A stretch of DNA of 53,912 bases from JACKAL01 sp964400355. Its GTDB lineage: Bacteria > Bdellovibrionota > Bdellovibrionia > Bdellovibrionales > JAGQZY01. Made by a program: the position numbers and the translations under genes. Positions 33,013 through 41,740 of this stretch are shown here, piece after piece. Where the stretch lies: contig CAYNTO010000021.1 of assembly GCA_964400355.1 (NCBI GenBank), positions 1 through 53,912 of the forward strand. Direction: 5' to 3'. The first letter of the stretch is position 1, and the number at the start of each line of letters is the position of its first letter. The notes under the pieces are model-generated. The model was not told the DNA's origin and ran no database searches. It was given only the letters and a program-made list of their open reading frames with translations.

Positions 33013-35270
33013 ATGCTTTTTTCTCTTAACAAATTCAGCGCTGAACCGGCTTTAAACCACTTAATCTGCTCGGCATTGTAGGTGTGCTTGAGCTCAAAAT
33101 TCTCTTTGCTCTTGTCGGCGTGCACAATCTCGAGTGTGAGGTTTTTCCCCGGCGCCAATGACTCCAGACCAACTATCGACAGGCGATCGTCTTGTTGAAT
33201 TTTGTCGTAGTCCGCTGGATTTGCAAACGTGAGTGCGAGCACCCCTTGTTTCTTAAGATTGGTTTCATGAATGCGCGCAAAGCTCTTGGTGATTACGGCT
33301 TTACATCCCAAATGGCGTGGTGACATGGCGGCGTGCTCGCGGCTCGAACCCTCTCCGTAGTTTTCATCCCCAATGATCACCCATGGTTGATTTTTGGATT
33401 TGTACGAGCGGCCCAGTTGCGCAAACTCCTGCGAACCACCGGTCAGCACGTTTTCACCCTTACCGATGTCGCCGTTAAACGCGTTCACTGCCGTCAAAAG
33501 CATGTTGTTCGAAATATTGTCCAGATGCCCGCGATAACGGAGCCAACTTCCAGCGGGGCTGATATGATCCGTTGTGCACTTGCCTTTCGCTTTTGCGAGC
33601 ACCACTAGATTCGTCATGTCTTTACCGTCCCATGCCTCAAAGGGCTCAAGCAGTTGCAAACGCTCCGACTTGGGATCAACCTTCACAACGGCGTCTTTGC
33701 CCTTAGGAGCCTGAAAACCATCGGGATCGGCAACAAAACCTTTAGCTGGATATTCGGGTGCCACTGGTGCTTTTAACTTTATGTCCCCGGTTGGGGTGCT
33801 GAGAAGATCCTTGGCCGGATTAAAATCCAAACGACCGGCAAGACCCAATGCCATAACCATTTCCGGGCTACCAATAAACGACAACGTTTCCTGATTGGAA
33901 TCGTTACGCCCTTTAAAATTGCGATTAAAGCTTGTTACAATGGTATTCACTTCGCCTTTTTTAATATCATCGCGCTTCCACTGACCGATACAGGGACCGC
34001 AGGCATTGGCCAAAACCGTAGCGCCTGTCGAATTGAGAACAGCCATCTGTCCATCACGCTCAATGGTATTTTTGATTTGCGACGAGCCTGGAGATACCAT
34101 AAATGTCTGAGGCATTTTTACTCCAGCATCAAGAGCCTGCTGAGCCACATATGTGGCGCGACCGATGTCTTCGTACGATGAATTGGTGCACGAGCCGATG
34201 AGGGCCGCTGACAAACGCGTTGGCCAATTGTTTTTTGCAGCAGCGTCTTTTAATTCGGAAATACTATGAGCCAAATCCGGAGTGTGCGGGCCCACCAAAT
34301 GCGGCTCCAATGTGTCCAAATCGATCTCGATCACCTGATCGTAGTACTTGGCGGGATCCTTGATCACTTCGTCATCGGCGCGCAGCACGTCCGCATTTTT
34401 ATCAGCGATTTTTGCAAGATCATCACGCAAAGTTACTTTTAAGAAATCGGCCATGCGTTCGTCGTATGGAAACACCGAACACGTGGCTCCCAATTCCGCA
34501 CCCATATTTGTAATTGTGGCTTTGCCTGTACAGCTGATGGATTTTGTCCCTTCGCCAAAATACTCGATGATTTTGTCTGTTCCACCTTTTACTGTGAGAA
34601 TCCCTAAGAGTTTTAAAATCACGTCTTTCGACGATGTCCAACCAGAGAGCTTGCCCTTGAGATGCACGCCGATAATTTGCGGGCACTTCACTTCCCAAGG
34701 AAGGCCGGCCATCACATCGGAAGCGTCGGCACCACCCACACCCACGGCCACCATTCCCAAACCGCCGGCATTGGGCGTGTGCGAATCGGTACCGATCATC
34801 AATCCACCGGGAAACGCATAATTCTCAAGAACAACTTGATGGATAATTCCCGCGCCGGGTTTCCAAAAACCCACGTTGTAGCGACTGGCGCAGGTCGAAA
34901 GAAAACTATACACTTCGTTGCTCTCCAAATTGGACTGCTTCAGATCCTCAGAAGCTCCTTTGTACGCAAGAATCAAGTGATCGCAATGAACCGTGGAGGG
35001 AACTTCGGCCTCATCGCGCCCCGAGAGCATAAACTGCAGCATGGCCATTTGTGCAGTGGCGTCCTGCATGGCCACCCGATCAGGCCGCAACATCAAAAAA
35101 CTTTTTCCGCGATTCAATTCCTGATTTTGCGGGTCGTCCAAGTGGCCATAAACGATTTTTTCAGCGAGAGTGAGAGGGCGATTGAGACGCTTTCTGATGA
35201 TCTCCAAGTTTTTACGCGTTTTTGCATAGACCTGGGTTACGAGTTCGGGCGTCGTTTCGATTTTTGCCAT
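33009..35270 (-). CDS. acn: Aconitate hydratase, mitochondrial type
   Basis: 753 residues, the length of mitochondrial-type aconitase and shorter than AcnA (about 890) or AcnB (about 860). It isomerises citrate to isocitrate in the TCA cycle. Visible are IGTDSHTPNAGGLGMVAVGVGGADASDVMAG, the [4Fe-4S] Cys in SAALIGSCTNSSYEDIGRA and the CxxC in LANACGPCIGQW. The C-terminal swivel domain is present with SSREHAAMSPRHLG and ITKSFARIHETNLKKQGVLALTF. AGAGGAGG lies 5 bases before the ATG. Complete and ordinary. Confidence 0.97.
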   Translation of the reverse strand: MAKIETTPELVTQVYAKTRKNLEIIRKRLNRPLTLAEKIVYGHLDDPQNQELNRGKSFLMLRPDRVAMQDATAQMAMLQFMLSGRDEAEVPSTVHCDHLILAYKGASEDLKQSNLESNEVYSFLSTCASRYNVGFWKPGAGIIHQVVLENYAFPGGLMIGTDSHTPNAGGLGMVAVGVGGADASDVMAGLPWEVKCPQIIGVHLKGKLSGWTSSKDVILKLLGILTVKGGTDKIIEYFGEGTKSISCTGKATITNMGAELGATCSVFPYDERMADFLKVTLRDDLAKIADKNADVLRADDEVIKDPAKYYDQVIEIDLDTLEPHLVGPHTPDLAHSISELKDAAAKNNWPTRLSAALIGSCTNSSYEDIGRATYVAQQALDAGVKMPQTFMVSPGSSQIKNTIERDGQMAVLNSTGATVLANACGPCIGQWKRDDIKKGEVNTIVTSFNRNFKGRNDSNQETLSFIGSPEMVMALGLAGRLDFNPAKDLLSTPTGDIKLKAPVAPEYPAKGFVADPDGFQAPKGKDAVVKVDPKSERLQLLEPFEAWDGKDMTNLVVLAKAKGKCTTDHISPAGSWLRYRGHLDNISNNMLLTAVNAFNGDIGKGENVLTGGSQEFAQLGRSYKSKNQPWVIIGDENYGEGSSREHAAMSPRHLGCKAVITKSFARIHETNLKKQGVLALTFANPADYDKIQQDDRLSIVGLESLAPGKNLTLEIVHADKSKENFELKHTYNAEQIKWFKAGSALNLLREKSI

Positions 35271-35291
35271 ACGGCCTCCTCTAAGGCATCT

Positions 35292-35316
35292 TCACCATTT
35301 TCCATGCTCATGGTGA
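35292..35316. promoter_or_regulatory. Inverted repeat upstream of aconitase
   Basis: TCACCAT at 35292-35298 and ATGGTGA at 35310-35316 form a 7-bp inverted repeat, 11 bases centre to arm, just upstream of the ribosome site of the aconitase gene (minus). It could be an operator or an mRNA leader hairpin. Weak evidence. Confidence 0.25.
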
Positions 35317-35472
35317 TGAAAACGCTTTTCAATAATAATTCTGAGCACTTACGATGGCTCACTGTACCGCTTTGGCGCGCACCCCACAATCTGTTCTGCG
35401 CAGTATTATCTTGAGCTTTTCCGTGATTATTGGTTCTCTAGGAAAAAACCTCAAAACTCCAAGGAGCCAGGT

Positions 35473-36372
35473 ATGAAGCGAATCATTTCCACTCTTCTTT
35501 ACGTAACGGCTGTAACCAGTGGTTTTGTTACCGGAGGCTGTAGCAATGAGAAACAGAAAGTCTCTCAGCACTACCAGCTCGTCGGCGCCTGGACGATGAA
35601 TTCCCAAGAGCAACAAGGGCAAACCGTTCCTGTAGGTAAAGGCAAAACTATTGATCAATTTGGTAGCAGCAATCTGGACACGCTTCAATTGGATATTTCT
35701 AACACCACACTCGATTGGATCGAGACCAATCAGGTGCAGGTCGAAGTGATCAAGTACACGTGGAGTATTGACGGCGCTGAGCTTGTGCTCCACAACATGG
35801 CAAACGCCAGCGATGTGCAGCGCCTTCCTTTCACGGTGAACACTACGACACTCACCGTGCAACGACCCGGAAGCAAAGTTCTCCTCACGCGAACCCTCAG
35901 CGGACAACTGGCCACTAAGACATCCGCTGCGGCGACAAAAAAACAAAACTTGACCATAGAACTGAGCATCCCCACCGGTGCAGATCCGCTCCAGGTGTCC
36001 ACTTCTGGGGAAATCGATGGGCTTGCAAGTACGGGTGGCAAAGTGGTTCTCCAGTGCACCTATGATTTTAAGAATAAAATCGCCAAAGTAAATTATTCGA
36101 ACAAAAAAGAGTCGCCCACTGCTGCACTCACGTTAAATGTGCCAATGATTTTTCAGCTCATCGAGAAGAAAGAAACCACTCTGTTCGGCGTGGAATCGCA
36201 AATTACCGGCGTGATGTTTGGCAAAAAGGTTTCCGCAACAGCGGCGCCATGCGTGGGCACTTTGGCGCGCGATGAGTTCTACGTGCAGCTCGATCTGCGC
36301 TGTGGCGGGATCACAATCGAAGGCTCCACCACAGCCGCCGCTATGAGCGGAACTGTGAACTGTTTATTTTAA
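35473..36372 (+). CDS. Predicted lipoprotein of unknown function
   Basis: 299 residues with AAGGAG 6 bases before the ATG. The lipoprotein signal MKRIISTLLYVTAVTSGFVTGGC has the lipobox TGGC. The first mature half (HYQLVGAWTMNSQEQQGQTVPV, TWSIDGAELVLHNM, LPFTVNTTTLTVQ) has the look of a lipocalin-like or META-like beta domain. A second Thr/Ser-rich beta domain carries three Cys (VVLQCTYDF, APCVGTLA, LRCGGITIEG). I do not recognise a family. Divergent from aconitase. Confidence 0.6.
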   Translation: MKRIISTLLYVTAVTSGFVTGGCSNEKQKVSQHYQLVGAWTMNSQEQQGQTVPVGKGKTIDQFGSSNLDTLQLDISNTTLDWIETNQVQVEVIKYTWSIDGAELVLHNMANASDVQRLPFTVNTTTLTVQRPGSKVLLTRTLSGQLATKTSAAATKKQNLTIELSIPTGADPLQVSTSGEIDGLASTGGKVVLQCTYDFKNKIAKVNYSNKKESPTAALTLNVPMIFQLIEKKETTLFGVESQITGVMFGKKVSATAAPCVGTLARDEFYVQLDLRCGGITIEGSTTAAAMSGTVNCLF

Positions 36373-36400
36373 ATTCGGCTGAATTGAAGACGGTTATTAA

Positions 36401-36931
36401 CTATTTGCTCTTTAAAAGTACGAGTTCGTAGCTGTTGTTTAACCGATATTCTTCATTGGACGTGAGCGCGGTGATGCGCTTGTCAGCCGACACCTGAAGA
36501 GCAGGCAATTTGTCTTTGGTCAGAACAAACTTTTTGGTTTTCGGGTTAAATACCCAGTAGTAAAAAATAAAACCAACTTGGCTTCCGAGACCAGACTGCA
36601 TGGCAAGGTCATTGTATCCATCGCCATTAATATCTGCGGCAAACAATGGTGCTGGGTCACCTGTCACAATATTTTTGGGTACGGGAAGCATGTATTCTGT
36701 TTTATCGTCGCTTGCCAATGACCGAATAGCAACTCCACTCACTAGAGTTCCATCTTTTTCAGGCTTTGTTTTAAAGAAAATTTGAAATTTCTGATCGTTT
36801 TTAGTGGTCACTGTACAGCGGGACTCCTGAGAGCAGATCGGCCGCGTGGAATCCGTGATGGAAACGAAATGGCGAGGATAATCACCACCTCGGGCTAAAA
36901 CTATGGAAATTAAAGTTAAAATGCTCAACAT
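36401..36931 (-). CDS. Secreted FG-GAP/VCBS-like repeat protein
   Basis: 176 residues from an ATG with GGAGTGA upstream. A short signal peptide (MLSILTLISIVLARG) precedes a region with two Cys (ICSQESRCTV). One integrin-like repeat is visible, LFAADINGDGYNDLAMQSG, whose DxNxDGxxD loop should bind Ca2+. Length is short, with a single clear repeat, as in the XAC2610-like family. It lies 36 bases downstream of the GH19-like gene, same strand. Confidence 0.62.
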   Translation of the reverse strand: MLSILTLISIVLARGGDYPRHFVSITDSTRPICSQESRCTVTTKNDQKFQIFFKTKPEKDGTLVSGVAIRSLASDDKTEYMLPVPKNIVTGDPAPLFAADINGDGYNDLAMQSGLGSQVGFIFYYWVFNPKTKKFVLTKDKLPALQVSADKRITALTSNEEYRLNNSYELVLLKSK

Positions 36932-36967
36932 ACTTCACTCCGCTTTTCTTTTTGCCGTTACAAGTTG

Positions 36968-37762
36968 CTAGAAACAAGATTCAATTTTTGTATAAGCGTC
37001 CTGAGCTTCTTTCAAACCATTGGGAGTGGTTTTTGAATTCACACTTCCCGTGTTTACAGCCTTGCGCACTTTCCCAACAGCCTCGGGACCAGTGCTTTCT
37101 ATTGCATTGGGAAATGCGGGTTGCTCTTCTTTACCCTTCATTAAAAAATACCAGATAGCCGAGAGATCATTGTTCTTGTTTTCCTCGGTCTCCGCACCGT
37201 CCGTGTACTTAAACGCTTTTTCGGGGTTGTCGCGAATGCCTTGATAATTGCACGACTCTGATCGCGTGCGCGCCAAATTTTCTAACTGATCTAAGCTCGA
37301 AGTTCCGCCGGCAGAATTGAGCGCCTGTTTGAAGCACGCGAACTGGCCATAGTTGGCTTTGTGGGTGATTTGAATCCAACCGCGGCCGTGGTACATATCC
37401 CCGTCTGGAAGTTTACTGACAAATTTTCCGTCAGCGCCAGGCTGCTCCTCATTGAGTTTAAAAAAGTTCGTTTCCGGCGCAAATTGAGCATAAATGTGGC
37501 GGCGCCAATTCTTTGCCAACTGCGGTTGCCAGCCGGCGGTCAGTTCTCCGAGAGTCTTTGCAAAATGCATGGCGCGTTCGCGCTGTTTGCTATCGGCATT
37601 GGGAGCGAGTTTTCCCAACACGCAATTCATCTCTCGGTAGTATTGGCCACCACTCTCGGGAATTGGAATGTCTGAGCCGTCCCCACCACTGACGATGTCG
37701 GCGGTGGCCGTTGAAGTCATAAACACGAATAAAGCGATGAGAAGAAAAAACGTACTGTTCAT
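36968..37762 (-). CDS. Secreted GH19-like (chitinase/lysozyme-fold) hydrolase
   Basis: About 264 residues from the ATG at 37762, chosen for the signal peptide MNSTFFLLIALFVFMTSTATAD; the frame is open 30 bases further. Family features are FAKTLGEL, the predicted catalytic Glu in YAQFAPETNFFKL and the conserved YHGRGWIQITHKANYGQF, then ATP-independent helical regions ending AQDAYTKIESCF. GH19 members cut chitin or peptidoglycan. In a predator this could act on prey wall or self wall; no evidence decides. The upstream region has three ATGAGAC sites at 31-bp steps. Confidence 0.7.
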   Translation of the reverse strand: MNSTFFLLIALFVFMTSTATADIVSGGDGSDIPIPESGGQYYREMNCVLGKLAPNADSKQRERAMHFAKTLGELTAGWQPQLAKNWRRHIYAQFAPETNFFKLNEEQPGADGKFVSKLPDGDMYHGRGWIQITHKANYGQFACFKQALNSAGGTSSLDQLENLARTRSESCNYQGIRDNPEKAFKYTDGAETEENKNNDLSAIWYFLMKGKEEQPAFPNAIESTGPEAVGKVRKAVNTGSVNSKTTPNGLKEAQDAYTKIESCF

Positions 37763-37782
37763 ACTCTCAAGTATGCACATAA

Positions 37783-37850
37783 TGAGACACAACTGACACA
37801 GAATTGAGCGTTCGTCTCATCCAGATTCGGCTTTTGTCACGGAATGAGAC
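37783..37850. promoter_or_regulatory. Three TGAGAC sites at 31-bp intervals upstream of the GH19-like gene
   Basis: TGAGAC at 37783-37788, GTCTCA (the complement) at 37814-37819 and TGAGAC at 37845-37850 start exactly 31 bases apart, about three helical turns. Reading each in its own direction gives a common ATGAGACR core. They lie 20-90 bases upstream of the GH19-like start codon. They could be a regulator's operator array. The regulator is unknown. Confidence 0.45.
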
Positions 37851-37879
37851 ACTCTTCACCAAGACCAACGGCGGGAACT

Positions 37880-37962
37880 GCCAAAAGGCGCGCCCCCCTT
37901 TTTTGTAGCGCTATAGCGTTAAACGCGGTAGCGCTACAAAAAAGGGGGGCGCGCCTTTTGGC
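37880..37962. repeat. 34-bp perfect inverted repeat after the topoisomerase VI operon
   Basis: Arms 37880-37913 and 37929-37962 are exact reverse complements. Each contains CCAAAAGGCGCGCCCCCC, then TTTTTT and GTAGCGCTA or their complements. The 15-base middle contains GCGTT-A-AACGC, which can extend pairing. It begins 7 bases beyond the top6A stop. It has no terminal T run in the usual position, so it is not a standard terminator, but a hairpin this long would stop or protect a transcript. Confidence 0.85.
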
Positions 37963-37969
37963 GCTTTGC

Positions 37970-39139
37970 TTAGATGTAGGACTTTTTCTTGATTTTTTCG
38001 ACGATGATCTTTTCACAGATGTGTGGATCTTTTGGATTCACCGAGTAAAAAGCCTGTTGTTCGCAACGAAGTCTTTCTTTGATCAACCAGTTGAGGACAT
38101 CGGCGAGTTTTTTGTTCTTTTTATCCTGGAAGAACGGATCATTCTTTAAAGCATCTTTGGCTTTTTTGAGTGAACGGCCCTCTTTAGCATCGCTTTCGCG
38201 CACGGGATAGCAGTGCAGATCCCATTTTTTAACGTCTTCCGGGAGCACTCCTAAGAAGTGCACTTCGGGAGCCGAAAAATCGCTATTGCGGATCAAACTG
38301 GCCGCTGATCCCGCTTTGAGCGTGCGGAAAATGTTCTGCAATGTGTAGGCATCGAGATCTCCAAAGAAAAAGATCGGAACATCGAGCTGGGTTTGAATGG
38401 TTTTTGTCCAACCACGAACTGCATTTGAAGGAACACCCTGCGCGCCCATAACGATGCACTTATGCCGCTTGGTCATTCCATTGGCCACGAGAGTGTTGGC
38501 CGTACCTTCCGATTCCACCACTAAGCAAAAATCCAATTTTCCCTTGGCCTTTAATTTCAAAGACTGCGGGCGGTTCTTGGGCTGAAAAGGCGAGGTTCCG
38601 AGAGTGCTCAGATCAATCACCGCTTTTTCGCCGTCGGCCATGGTTTCGGTAACAATTAAATGTTGCGAATAGGTTTGACCACCGCGATCGTTGGCAAAGC
38701 AGTTCATCTCTTCGCGATACACCTCTAACAAATCACAAATATAATCAATAATCGCGTCGGATTCGACCTGGTCGTCAAAATCGAGCGGCTTTAACCGCTT
38801 GTTTGATTTGATCTCCCCTTTAGCAATGTAATAGATTTCACGCTTAGTGGCTACCGATTCGGTTTCCATCTTGTTCAATAAAACATCCATCAGGAACACC
38901 ATGCGCGCCATCTTTTGGACGGACGACACATTGAGTTCGGTGATTACCTTTTTATCGCCAGCGGTTAAAAAACCAACTTTGGGATTATAAAAGCTGTTGT
39001 CGAGACTGCACTTGATCGCCTCAAGCATCGGGCGTTTGGCGTTTTCAAGGTCTTTGAGCATTCTGTCGGAAATTATGCGAACTTCTTTGGGAATGTCTTT
39101 TGTGCTTTCACGCACTTGAATCATTTTATGATTAGCCAT
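37970..39139 (-). CDS. top6A: DNA topoisomerase VI subunit A (Spo11-like)
   Basis: 389 residues, full length. The winged-helix DNA-cleavage domain has ATKREIYYIAKGE with tandem Tyr103-Tyr104, one of which is the DNA-linking residue. The Toprim domain has FCLVVESEGTANTL (acidic residue near 209-211) and FFFGDLDAYTLQNIF (D261 and D263), where archaeal enzymes read DxDPYG. A lysine-rich C-terminus (EKIIVEKIKKKSYI) ends the protein. Together with subunit B it forms an A2B2 type IIB topoisomerase that passes duplex DNA through a two-ended break using ATP. Its ATG overlaps the end of the subunit B gene by 8 bases. It is found mainly in archaea and plants and scattered in bacteria. Confidence 0.9.
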   Translation of the reverse strand: MANHKMIQVRESTKDIPKEVRIISDRMLKDLENAKRPMLEAIKCSLDNSFYNPKVGFLTAGDKKVITELNVSSVQKMARMVFLMDVLLNKMETESVATKREIYYIAKGEIKSNKRLKPLDFDDQVESDAIIDYICDLLEVYREEMNCFANDRGGQTYSQHLIVTETMADGEKAVIDLSTLGTSPFQPKNRPQSLKLKAKGKLDFCLVVESEGTANTLVANGMTKRHKCIVMGAQGVPSNAVRGWTKTIQTQLDVPIFFFGDLDAYTLQNIFRTLKAGSAASLIRNSDFSAPEVHFLGVLPEDVKKWDLHCYPVRESDAKEGRSLKKAKDALKNDPFFQDKKNKKLADVLNWLIKERLRCEQQAFYSVNPKDPHICEKIIVEKIKKKSYI

Positions 39140-40916
39140 GTTCTACCTCTTTATCGGCGCGCTTCTTCTTTTTGCCTTTGGGAGTGATATTCTCCTCCAC
39201 GTCTTCCATATCAGATTCGGAACGCATCTCGAGCGATTCGTCATCGATGTCGGTCAATGCAACGTCTTCCGCCTGATCACCAACTATGCCGCTCTCTCGC
39301 ATCTTCGCGCGCAGCTGCTGGAGGCGCGTGTCGGCCTCGGAAAGATCTTTATGAGCTTCCTTAGAGTCGCGACCTAAAATTTTCTCTAAACCCTCGGTGG
39401 CTTTTTTCTTACGCTTCTCTGGCGCATCGATCAGCTTACAAAGAGTGTCGACCAAGATGGGGCCAAACTGCTCAATGTGTTGAATCTTGCGCTCAAGATC
39501 GTCGGCTTTTTTCTCGCGATTGATATGGCGAGAAAGCTTTTGGCCAGCGCGCATCACTGCGAGGCGAATCTCTTCAACGAGTTCATCACTCGCATCAATA
39601 GTTTCTTTCGAAGCGTTCTTAAACTTAATGAATGGCGATACCAGACTGATTGCAAAGATATACGGACCCATCGGCAGTGAGTTTTTAGACTGAGCCAATC
39701 CGTAGGAGCGCCAGTTCACAGATTCGATAGCCTTAGTGATGGCGCACGCCCCTTTGTCGAACTGGAGCGGGACACGGTTAGCAAAGCGCAAGAGCTGAAT
39801 TTGCTCGTCTTCGGATCCGCGACCCTTAAAGCGCGCCAAAGCAACCTCCACCACTACCGGCTTAAAATCGGCAATGGTGGGTTTACGTGCCACAACACTG
39901 AAAAAGTCGATGTCCCCTAAGCGCATGATACTTTTTGAAAGCGCTTCTTCTCCAACCGTAAGTACTGATCGCGTTGAAGGGCTTTGCAGTTGAGTGGCCT
40001 GGATGGCTTGATACGCCAACTTGTAGTCGGCCTCTTTCATTTGCGAAAGATTTTTATCGAGCATAGACTTTGGCATTTTGTGAGCCACGAAATCTTTTAA
40101 GGTGGCGTCACTCACTCGCGAAAACGCGGTTTTTAAGAATTTTCCAAAGGTGATTTTACCGTAAATTCCGGCGTGAGTGATAAACTCACCAAGCTTCATT
40201 GTATGAGGGTGCGGGAGTGTGGCCGTTGGTACATCGGGCACCGTTTCAGCAACGCGCTTAATCACCACAGGATCCGCATCCAACAACTTGTATTTGAGCT
40301 CGAGGTGAGGGTTCACAAGAGTGGTCCCCTCAAGATACGTCAAAAGGCCCCCGTCTCCGTTCAACTGGATACGGCCATCGATGCGAAACACCACACGCGT
40401 GCCGTGCGGTTTGTTCCAATCGATCGTCTCTTTGTTTTTCATCACACCACGATTGCCTTTGATATCCACGTCGACTTGGGCGCGAACAGCTTTTTTCATT
40501 TTAGAGGTCTTTGTGGTGACCAAGGCTCCCGAGGCATTGGTGAGCTGCGCCCAGGTGGTGGCCGCAGATATACCAATACCTTGTTGGCCGCGCGTGCAAC
40601 GACCGCGACCGAACTTGCTCGATGCCAAATATTCGCCAAAAACTTGAGGCAACATATCGGCTTCGATACCGGGCCCGTTGTCTTCGACCATAATCTCTAT
40701 TAAGTCGGTGTTTTTACTGCCACCTGAACCAATTTTTTTAACAACGATATCTAAGGACGGAAGAATCTCCTCTTCCTCGCAAGCATCGAGAGAGTTATCG
40801 ATAGCTTCTTTCAATGTGGTCAAAACTGCTTTGGTTGGCGATGAAAAGCCCACTTGTTGCAGGTTTTTCGCAAAATATTCAGCAGTACTACTGGATGTAA
40901 TGGATGCTTTTGCCAA
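39132..40916 (-). CDS. top6B: DNA topoisomerase VI subunit B
   Basis: 594 residues from a TTG with GGAG about 8 bases upstream. The GHKL ATPase shows LKEAIDNSLDACEEE (N box), VEDNGPGIEADMLP, and LASSKFGRGRCTRGQQGIGISAA, the last being diagnostic of topoisomerase VI B. The transducer domain follows with RFANRVPLQFDKGACAITKAI and the switch-lysine region LAQSKNSLPMGPYIF. The last 70-90 residues (SKEAHKDLSEAD to KKKKRADKEVEHG) are a charged extension, acidic then basic, beyond the archaeal length of about 530. It is first gene of the two-gene operon. A 14-base palindrome stands in its leader. Confidence 0.92.
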   Translation of the reverse strand: MAKASITSSSTAEYFAKNLQQVGFSSPTKAVLTTLKEAIDNSLDACEEEEILPSLDIVVKKIGSGGSKNTDLIEIMVEDNGPGIEADMLPQVFGEYLASSKFGRGRCTRGQQGIGISAATTWAQLTNASGALVTTKTSKMKKAVRAQVDVDIKGNRGVMKNKETIDWNKPHGTRVVFRIDGRIQLNGDGGLLTYLEGTTLVNPHLELKYKLLDADPVVIKRVAETVPDVPTATLPHPHTMKLGEFITHAGIYGKITFGKFLKTAFSRVSDATLKDFVAHKMPKSMLDKNLSQMKEADYKLAYQAIQATQLQSPSTRSVLTVGEEALSKSIMRLGDIDFFSVVARKPTIADFKPVVVEVALARFKGRGSEDEQIQLLRFANRVPLQFDKGACAITKAIESVNWRSYGLAQSKNSLPMGPYIFAISLVSPFIKFKNASKETIDASDELVEEIRLAVMRAGQKLSRHINREKKADDLERKIQHIEQFGPILVDTLCKLIDAPEKRKKKATEGLEKILGRDSKEAHKDLSEADTRLQQLRAKMRESGIVGDQAEDVALTDIDDESLEMRSESDMEDVEENITPKGKKKKRADKEVEHG

Positions 40917-40980
40917 TTTTTAATCTCCTATTTCAATATTGCAGCGTACGGTAAGATTTTCGGTGTGTCGAGAGTTTCAT

Positions 40981-40994
40981 CTCTACCGGTAGAG
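40981..40994. promoter_or_regulatory. 14-base perfect palindrome in the topoisomerase VI leader
   Basis: CTCTACCGGTAGAG is a perfect palindrome about 65 bases upstream of the top6B start codon and 125 bases from the 3' end of the HNH gene. Perfect palindromes of this length in a leader commonly bind a dimeric repressor. No promoter elements around it are strong. Confidence 0.45.
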
Positions 40995-41118
40995 TCCACA
41001 CCCGTGAAGTTTCTGCATTTTTCGCAAATTATTCTGTGCGTCTTTTGGGCAAATTGCCGCAAGGTTGAGCGAATTGTTCCGCAAAAAATGGACAGTTTTT
41101 GCAGAAAAAAATCGACAA

Positions 41119-41406
41119 TTACTCCACGCCGCCGTCCAAAATCAGATCGACAGGAGTGCGATTTTTTTTGGCGGTGTTGCACGTCTTGCAGGACGGGACA
41201 ACATTGCCTTTTGCACTTTTACCGCCTCTAGACAATGGGATCTTGTGATCCATTGTCAATTCTTGGGCGGAAACTTTTTGCTCACAATAGTAGCAAACAC
41301 CCCTAGCGAGTTGCTGTTTCCACCATGGTGATTTTCGGAGGTCACGGCCCTTTTGCTTTTCACGGGCGAGAGCTTTCGGATCTATCGGCATAAAATTCAT
41401 GGACAT
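41119..41406 (-). CDS. HNH-family nuclease-like protein
   Basis: 95 residues. Two CxxC pairs hold a zinc (VCYYCEQKV and PSCKTCNTAKK). Between them is the HNH core TMDHKIPLSRGGKSAKGNVVPSC, with His-His-Asn in the expected places. Small stand-alone HNH proteins are nicking or cutting endonucleases of varied use. The start is ambiguous: ATG at 41406 or 41400, neither with a strong ribosome site. It lies upstream of the topoisomerase VI operon on the same strand, with 202 bases between. A functional link is not shown. Confidence 0.8.
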   Translation of the reverse strand: MSMNFMPIDPKALAREKQKGRDLRKSPWWKQQLARGVCYYCEQKVSAQELTMDHKIPLSRGGKSAKGNVVPSCKTCNTAKKNRTPVDLILDGGVE

Positions 41407-41479
41407 TTCTTATAACACCGCGCCCCAAATGTGGCAAGACATAGAGAATACCGGCGACTCAGGCTATAAAAGAGGCCGA

Positions 41480-41707
41480 ATGAAACCCAATGAAATCAAA
41501 CAAAGATTGCAAACAGCCTACCCCGATGGTTCGGTGGAAGTTGTTGATTTAACAGGAACTAACGACCATTACCAGGTGTTCGTATCTTCGAAGGCTTTTC
41601 TTGGGCTTTCGCGCATCGATGCCCACAAGCATGTTATGGCGGTGTTCGCCGACGAGCTTAAAACTGGGGAAGTCCACGCACTGACCATTAAAACTCAGGT
41701 GCTGTGA
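41480..41707 (+). CDS. bolA: BolA-family protein
   Basis: 75 residues from the ATG at 41480 with AGAGG 5 bases upstream; the frame is open from 41399 but that extension is not conserved in type. The BolA fold is shown by IKQRLQTAYPDGSVEVVDLTGTNDHYQVFVSSKAFLGLSRIDAHKHVMAVFADEL and the ending EVHALTIKTQ. The H in NDHYQV is the likely cluster ligand. It is followed after 33 bases by a CGFS glutaredoxin. BolA and monothiol glutaredoxins form heterodimers that hold and pass [2Fe-2S] clusters, so the pair is a functional unit. Confidence 0.92.
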   Translation: MKPNEIKQRLQTAYPDGSVEVVDLTGTNDHYQVFVSSKAFLGLSRIDAHKHVMAVFADELKTGEVHALTIKTQVL

Positions 41708-41740
41708 GCGCCTATATATTAAATAAAAAGGGAGACGCTA

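Noticed and set aside
40173..40703. Long plus-strand frame inside top6B
   Set aside because: It runs antisense through the conserved ATPase motifs of subunit B, which is clearly the real gene.
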